Shown: positions 58,364 through 64,000 of the stretch, in pieces
How the letters are laid out: each line of letters begins with the position of its first letter
Position numbering within the stretch: the stretch's first letter is position 1
Assembly: GCA_032871835.1 (NCBI GenBank)
Contig: CM065296.1
Span: forward strand, 58,360,186 to 58,424,185
Reading direction: 5' to 3'
Source of the DNA: Dipteronia dyeriana
Taxonomy: Eukaryota > Streptophyta > Magnoliopsida > Sapindales > Sapindaceae
Length of the DNA: 64,000 nucleotides
Translations under genes and position numbers: made by a program
Notes under the pieces: generated by a model
Told to the model about the DNA's origin: nothing
What the model saw: the letters and a program-made list of their open reading frames with translations, nothing else
Databases searched by the model: none

Positions 58364-59365
58364 ATGTCCCATGATAAGAGTAAAGACTTATCCGACGATG
58401 ACCCAGAAATGGTAGACTTCAATTTTTTCTATAAAGCCATACAAAAAAAATATGGAGTAGATGGAGATTAAGTTTGATGAGGTGCATGATAGGATAGACA
58501 AAGTGGAGTCTAGTTCGCAAAGGGAGCAACCATTTAGGGCACCTAAGGTTGAATGAAGAGAAAGAAACCCACCTAGGAATGACTATGAAGATGATTATGG
58601 GATTGACCTAGAGGAGAATGATCGCATGTCTAATATGGGTGCGGGCAGATTTCGACTTGGAATGGGAGGTAGAGGAGTTAGGTATAGGAATAGAGAAGAT
58701 AGGTATGGGAATATAGGAGATAGGCATGGAGAGCTTTTGGTGGCAAGAAGAGCTGTTAGTGATCAAGCTAAAGAAGATGATGAGGTATAACGTGACAATA
58801 TTTTTCACACTCGCTGCCATGTTAATGATAAGGTATGTAGCATGATTATTGATGGGGGAGTTTTACTAATGTGGCTAGCACTAGTTTTATGGAGAAACTG
58901 AATTTGGCTACTTTGAAGCACCCAAAACCTTATAAGCTACAATATGATAGTGGGGAAATCAAGGTGACTAAACAGGTGTTGTTGTAATTTTCAATTGGAA
59001 AATACAAAGATGAAGTCCTTTGTGACGTGTTACCAATGAATGCAAGTCATATCCTTTTGGGGAGACCATGGCACTTTGATAGGCATGTGACGCATGATGG
59101 GTATACCAATAGATACTCATTTGTACTCAATAAAAAGCAAATTATTCTTGTACCTTTACCCCCAAAACAAGTGTATGAAGATAAAGTTTTAAGAAAAGAG
59201 AGAGATGTCAAAAAAGAGAGTGAGAGTTCAAAAGAAAGAGAGAAAAGAAAAAGAGTCCGAAATAGCAAAAAAAGCAAAAAAAGAAAAAAATATATGAAAA
59301 TGAAAAAAAGGCTGATGAGAAAAAAAAAAGAGAAAACAAGTGAGTTTTTATGCAAGAGAGAGTGA
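58364..59365 (+). pseudogene. Gag fragment and aspartic protease of element C
   Basis: ATG at 58364 (MSHDKSKDLSDDDPEM) opens a short gag N-terminus that shifts frame. The Retrotrans_gag core is missing. An Arg/Gly-rich tract (GAGRFRLGMGGRGVRYRNRE, about 58636-58695) leads to NIFHTRCHVNDKVCSMIIDGG. A one-base loss then shifts into FTNVASTSFMEKLNL (protease active site, about 58796-58900). The open frame from 59027 has HILLGRPWHFDRHVTHDG, the conserved end of gypsy protease, and then a highly charged Lys/Glu tail. The same protease type as element A. Confidence 0.85.
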
Positions 59366-59544
59366 GATCAAAAAGGCATTGTTTTCAAATCATCAAATGA
59401 TTGTACTTTTGTACAAAGAGGCATGTTTTAGTACTAATGGAATTAACCCTTCCTTGCCTAGTGTTGTTGCTTCTCATTTGCTTTGATGAAGTGTAGCATG
59501 CTATCAACAACATTATGGTGAAGATTCGAGGACAAATCCTTTTG

Positions 59545-59557
59545 AAGAGAGGGGGAA
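59545..59557 (+). promoter_or_regulatory. Polypurine tract of gypsy element C
   Basis: GAAGAGAGGGGGAA directly precedes the 3' LTR start TGATGAGAATT. Confidence 0.88.
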
Positions 59558-60514
59558 TGATGAGAATTAAAAAGAATCACCAAAGGAACCATTGCATGTT
59601 CCAATTGGGCCAATTAAAAGGAGGCAAGAGGATCAAAGAAGCATTAAATGATGGGCTGATTCCGACTTGCTAAAGTCCAAATTCGGCTCACATGAAGACC
59701 AAATCCGGGCTGAACTTCGTGGACCTCTATAGAGAGCATCTGAAGTCGGATTTTCTAATATAATATGTTTTCAGAAAGCCCAAGACAATTTCTACAGATT
59801 CTATGGAGACCCTGTCCTCCGAAAGAGTTCAAAACAAGTCCAAATTTGGTCATCTATCTTATTGCGCGAAGACTTGAGTTGAGCAGTCTGAATTTCAGAG
59901 TATTTCCTATTTTTTTGGGCGACGTATGGTTGGAGGAGAATCCAATTTCAGTATATTTCCTACTTTAGCATATTCCCTATTTTATATTTATTTCCCCAAA
60001 TAAAGAGTTGATTTGTCTTCCAAATAAAGGGCTTATTTGTTTCCCAAATTCAGTTTTCCAAATAAGGAACAAATCAACTAGTTGCTAGTTTAGTATTTAT
60101 TTGTTTCTAAATTTGTTTGTATTTATTATCCTGATTGTAAGGCATTAATTGCCTAATATTTATTCCCTTTTAGGTCTTAGATACTTTTAGTATAAAACGG
60201 ACCAATTGATGTAATTTTAGATAGAGATTTTGAATTGAAATAAATTTGAGAGAATTTTCTCTTTGGTTCTTCATAGAACTTGTGAACTTATCAAGGTTCT
60301 ACCTTGTGGCGTTCAAACCTTGACTTATCACTTACCTTCTTTCTTATTCTTCAGTGTGGCGTTTACAAATTTCTTGATACCGTTGATTCTTACCTCCTTA
60401 TAGGTAACGGGTTGCGGTCCGATAATATTCTTGTTTAAAAACTTGATTAGAAAACGATCATTCGTTACCATATATTGGTTTCGGGTCTCACTGCTCTTGG
60501 TGAGGTTCATATCA
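59558..60514 (+). repeat. 3' LTR of gypsy element C
   Basis: Collinear with 56859-57812 over its full length; ends GGTTCATATCA, followed by the TSD ATGCC. Confidence 0.92.
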
Positions 60515-60624
60515 ATGCCTGCAATTGTAACGAAAGAGGTATAAGTCTCACACAAAATCACCCGAAAATGAGACAAAGGTTAAGGATTTGAGGGCCAAAA
60601 TATATAATAATTTTGGCTCGATCA

Positions 60625-61332
60625 GGGATTTTTGAGAGGCAGGTAATATTTGTTACATAATGCTTGCTAAGGATACAAGAAGACGTGATAATAATCATAT
60701 GCCATATATTGCACCTACAATTTGTGTTATTGTGTATCTGAAAAAGGAGGTAATCAAGCTGGCCCAATTGATCATCAGAAACGGCACATCTTGAGCAAGC
60801 TTAATGGAAATAATGTTAGTTTGGGAATTTAGAAGAAAGTTAGTTTGTCAATGCTGAGGTGTCAATATCTTATATAATTGTCAGGAAATTTTGTTAAATT
60901 ACAAAATTAACCTTGTTTATTTATTTGAAAGTGACAGTCAAACTGGCAGCCACGTAAAATAGCAATACATGGTTTACAAAATTTAAAAATAGTCTAACAT
61001 TTAAAATTGATTGTTTAAAGCGGAACTTGACTTTACAAAATAAAAAATAGCCAACATAGGTCCAAAATACTTCTAAAAACTTATGAGTCGTTTTTTTTTA
61101 CCATTTAAAACTTAATGATTCTGAATCATAATTATAAAGTTGTTTTGTTTGTTTTGTTTCAATAGTCAAACAACTTAAAAATACCGAAAAAAAAAATTAG
61201 AATAAAAAGTAAAAAATCCTGACTTTTTATTTAATTGCAAATCCTTGAATTACATCAATTGCAATCCAAAATCTTTTCTTCTGATAGTATCCCTCTTATA
61301 TAACATATTTCCAATTTTATCATAATTATATA
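60625..61332. other. Flanking DNA, no gene recognised
   Basis: AT-rich, about 0.7 kb, not similar to the repeats of this window as far as I can see. Open frames are short and without known motifs. Confidence 0.5.
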
Positions 61333-62055
61333 TGTTATGGGTAAAATCTAAAGATTGATTAGTCAACATAACTACCCAAAGATACGGGAGTTGGAGATGC
61401 CACATCACCAAGAGTCAACTTTCCTGAACCTACCTAAGTTGACCAAAGATGGTTTCATGAACACCCGGTCGTGGTTATCGAGATGGTCGGGTCAAAACCT
61501 CCAGTCGGGATTGAATCATTGGTCAGGGAGAATAAGGTTTGGTCGGGTTTTGGTAGATGATTGGCAGATCGACACATGGATACTATCAAATACATGCAGA
61601 ATGAGTCATACTCTAATAAGGTTTCTTGAAGCACTTTGATAAGGAAGCAAATTTCAATATCTATGCCAGAGAGCAAATTAGGCAAGAGACCTAATGCATA
61701 AAGAACAGGAAACAGGAAAGAATAATAAAACGACTCAAACATGTCAACTTCATTTACTTGTATAGTAGGAATGGGTTCTATGTATATATAAATATACCGT
61801 AATAACACACATGAAAGGGTTGAAGATAAATTAAGACTCTAGAGAGCACCAGAGACTGAGTGTGTAATCGATTATTCATAGTGAAGTTCTTTCCTCACCG
61901 GTTCCCAGCAACTGTGAATGTTTCCCCTTTCTTGGGGTTTTACCACGTAAAATCCTCGTGTTTCTTTTATTTGCTTAATTATTCATAATTAGCGATTGTG
62001 TGATTTCATATACATTATGTTCGATGTGTGATCCATTCAAAAATCACCGTCAACA
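61333..62055 (+). repeat. 5' LTR of Tat-like element 3
   Basis: It ends ATCACCGTCAACA two bases before a Tat PBS. It shares TTTTACCACGTAAAATCC and the AATTCATTCA-type end with the other Tat LTRs. The start (TGTTATGGGTAAAATC at 61333) is chosen by likeness to the Tat-1 start TGTTATATG and is less sure than the end. Confidence 0.72.
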
Positions 62056-62057
62056 AT

Positions 62058-62075
62058 TGGCGCTAAAAGGAGGGG
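62058..62075 (+). promoter_or_regulatory. Primer-binding site of Tat element 3
   Basis: TGGCGCTAAAAGGAGGGG; compare TGGCGCTAGAATGAGGGG in Tat element 1. Confidence 0.82.
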
Positions 62076-62128
62076 TTGAACCTCCGACGTTATAATTAGC
62101 CAGAGATTTAGTCATACATAGTAAAATC

Positions 62129-64000
62129 ATGGTTTCTAGCACTGATAGAGATTTGTCCCCGTGCATCGTTGATGTCTCACGAGAAACGAATGTTGTGGAT
62201 GCCAATGCATCGGAAACAAAGCCACCGTCAAGAACTCCACCATCAAGCTGTCAGGACATCGTCAAAACCACGGGCTTGACAACAGAGATATCTCTTGTTG
62301 GATTCAGGTAAATTCAAGAATCCTTATAGAGACTCATTGATGGTGCCACTAGATAGGGAATTAGCATAACCGCAACCGCAAAACTAAATTCATCATACCA
62401 GCTCTTTACACATGTGGTAGCTTAAGGACCCAATATGCGCTCTGAGATCGTGGCAACTACTCCAGGCATGCCCCAAAATTCTGGAAGAAATAGAGTAGAG
62501 AAATGGGATAAAAAAGGGAGTTCACATAGAAGAAGCAGCCCCCACCAGGATAGAAGAGTGGAGGAGCATGAGGAGTAAAGCTCACGCGAGGATATAACAG
62601 GGTACGACGGTGCAAGACTATATCCAGAGAGGAAAGACATGAATGGTGGCTGAAGTAAAAGGCCCTGACCAAATTTAAGTGATGAAGAGCATGCTCCTAG
62701 CTGGCGAAAGGACACGTATGGGATCACAGTGCACCAAAGGTTAGATAGGCATGGTAAACCCAAAGGGGAGCGCGAAGTCCCTCTCAAGAGGATAGAAGCT
62801 TTGGAGAAAAAGAAAAATCAAGATAACCCCCTGGTTGAGAGTCTTGGGAACCCGTTCGCCGATGCCATAAGGCTGGCTGGCTTTTTGGAGAAATTTAGAA
62901 TAATGTATGTGGAGCAGTTCAAAGCCAATACCGATCCACAGGAACATGTCAGGAGATACCAGATCGCCATGGCTCAGTATGATTATGACGACGCTCTTAT
63001 GTGTTGTATGTTCCCTCAGACATCAGGGGATCAGGGATCCAAGTGGTTCAGAGGATTATCTTCTGGGTCCATCAAAAGTTTCAAGGGGTTGACACGAGAG
63101 TTCACTAGATAATTTATGGAAAATATCCAGAGGAGAAAATCGGTGTCAGGACTTTCTACCTTGAGGCAAATGAAGGAAGAAAAGCTAAAATATTACCTGA
63201 CCAGGTTCTCGCAAGAGGTATCAAAGGTTCAGGACCATAATGATGACGCAGTGGTTTCCGCATTCATAAATAGCTTGCAACATAGTCACTTAACCTTAAC
63301 CATGAGGCCACGGGGACCAACCACTTATGCAAGCATGATAGATCATATTGGGGGATACGCCATGGCAAAGAAGAATAGATTGCCAACGGGGGAGAATTTA
63401 TGCATGGAGGTCGTCCTGGTCATAGTGAAAAGAACTAGGAAAGTGGTTCAAAAAACAATGGCAAGAATGACCAGAAAGGCAACAGGGAAAAAGGGAAAGA
63501 CGGGCGAAGAGATAACGATAGAATAGGAAAGAACTTCAGGCGCTAGTACACCAATTTTACACCGTTAGCCAAAAAGAGAGAGGAAATTCTGAATATGATA
63601 GAAGATAAAAACTTATATAAAATAACCCCTGAGGCAGTTTACCTTCGCCATAAGGGATACTTCCAAGTACTGCATGTTCCACTAAGAGAATAGCCACAAA
63701 ACCTCCAAGTTTTACCAACTCAGGGATTACACTGAGAAGCTAATCCGGAAAGGTCATCTCACTGATGTCATCCTCAAAAGAGGTGAAGATCAACAAAAGG
63801 ATATCCACACAGGGGATAGGGATAGGAGTTTTAGGAACCCAAGGAAAAACTCGGATAGCGGGGCAATTTACACCATTTTTTGTGGCCCTAATACTAGAAG
63901 TAGTAGCCGAGAAATGATGTACGAAGATCGGGAAGCCATGAACAGTCAAAGAAGTATGGAGGTGAATCATCTAGATACTGATTGGAAGAAAGCAAAGCAA
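62129..64000 (+). pseudogene. Tat gag (element 3), running off the window
   Basis: ATG at 62129 (MVSSTDRDLSPC) opens the N-terminus, stopped at 62311; frames are broken up to 62728. The Retrotrans_gag core is well preserved at 62729-63112 (NPFADAIRLAGFLEKFR, QEHVRRYQIAMAQYDYDDAL, MFPQTSGDQGSKWFRGLSSG). It continues in the same frame after one stop at 63116-63526 (QMKEEKLKYYLTRFSQEVSK, AFINSLQHSHLTLTMRP) into a basic tail. A further piece from about 63571 (EREEILNMIEDKNLYK, then YLRHKGYFQ) is the region before protease. It is the best guide to reading the gag of Tat element 1. Confidence 0.85.

Larger units (their letters stand above)
56859..60514 (+). mobile_element. Gypsy element C: complete-ended deletion derivative
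   Basis: LTRs 56859-57812 (954 bp) and 59558-60514 (957 bp) flank a 1.75-kb internal region with PBS, partial gag, protease and PPT. TSD ATGCC is perfect (56854-56858 and 60515-60519). Reverse transcriptase, RNase H and integrase are absent: coding similarity jumps from post-protease sequence to the last pol residues (RFEDKSF.KRGG near 59525). The LTRs look highly similar to each other, which suggests one of the younger insertions here. Confidence 0.92.
55467..60624 (-). repeat. 5' LTR of Athila-like element, split by gypsy element C
   Basis: It consists of 55467-56858 and 60520-60624 (about 1.5 kb). The minus strand starts TGATCGAGCCAAAATTATTA at 60624 and ends GACAAATTCCCATCA at 55467, next to the PBS. 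The diverged sense copy at 42067-43003 confirms the order across the insertion site. Confidence 0.82.

Noticed and set aside
59047..59355. Phenylalanine/leucine-rich minus-strand frame resembling a membrane protein
   Set aside because: It mirrors the Lys/Glu-rich, A-rich protease tail of gypsy element C; composition alone creates it.

Overview
The window looks like nuclear DNA of a repeat-rich flowering plant, probably a eudicot. It is AT-rich and almost entirely built of decayed LTR retrotransposons: Ty1/copia of SIRE/Maximus-like and Angela/Tork-like type, and Ty3/gypsy of Tat-like, Athila-like and a tRNA-Met-primed type. Every retroelement reading frame is broken by stops, frameshifts or deletions. 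I found no convincing host gene, no tRNA or rRNA gene and no bacterial feature. Lineage names come from protein motifs, primer-binding sites (PBS) and polypurine tracts (PPT) read by eye.

Layout. 1-2091: left-truncated gypsy element A (minus), gag-protease remnant, PBS and 5' LTR, inserted in the 3' LTR of an Angela-like copia element. That copia element (minus; LTR pieces 2092-2121 and 4426-5043, internal 5044-8775, 5' LTR 8776-11094) also carries a SIRE-like solo LTR (2122-4425). 11247-17918: an antisense Angela-like solo LTR (Y) split by a sense one (X). X contains a 1.77-kb inverted copy of 17553-19347, so 11938-19347 is a large near-palindrome. 19257-40252: a SIRE-like solo LTR split by a 12-kb Tat-like gypsy element, whose own 5' LTR is split by a pol-less SIRE-like element (20562-27426). 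Near-perfect 5-bp target-site duplications (TSDs) support each step.

40253-43003: a region with short CGACA-type motifs and an Athila-like LTR. 43004-47098: a second Tat fragment holding a diverged copy of the antisense, intron-bearing extra gene also seen at 34619-37645. 47099-50183: an array of three LTRs and two about 370-bp internal regions with PBS and PPT but no genes. 50184-53950: LTR fragments and undetermined DNA. 54080-55371: gag pieces of two superfamilies side by side. 55467-60624: an Athila-like LTR interrupted by a complete 3.66-kb deletion derivative of a gypsy element (perfect TSD ATGCC). 61333-64000: 5' LTR, PBS and gag of a third Tat-like element running off the window.

The elements do not form a pathway. 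What matters here is their nesting order, recombination scars (solo LTRs, inverted duplication, LTR array) and the Tat antisense gene. The least ordinary structures are the templated inverted duplication at 11.9-19.3 kb, the three-LTR array, and the two-intron antisense gene conserved in two diverged Tat copies.
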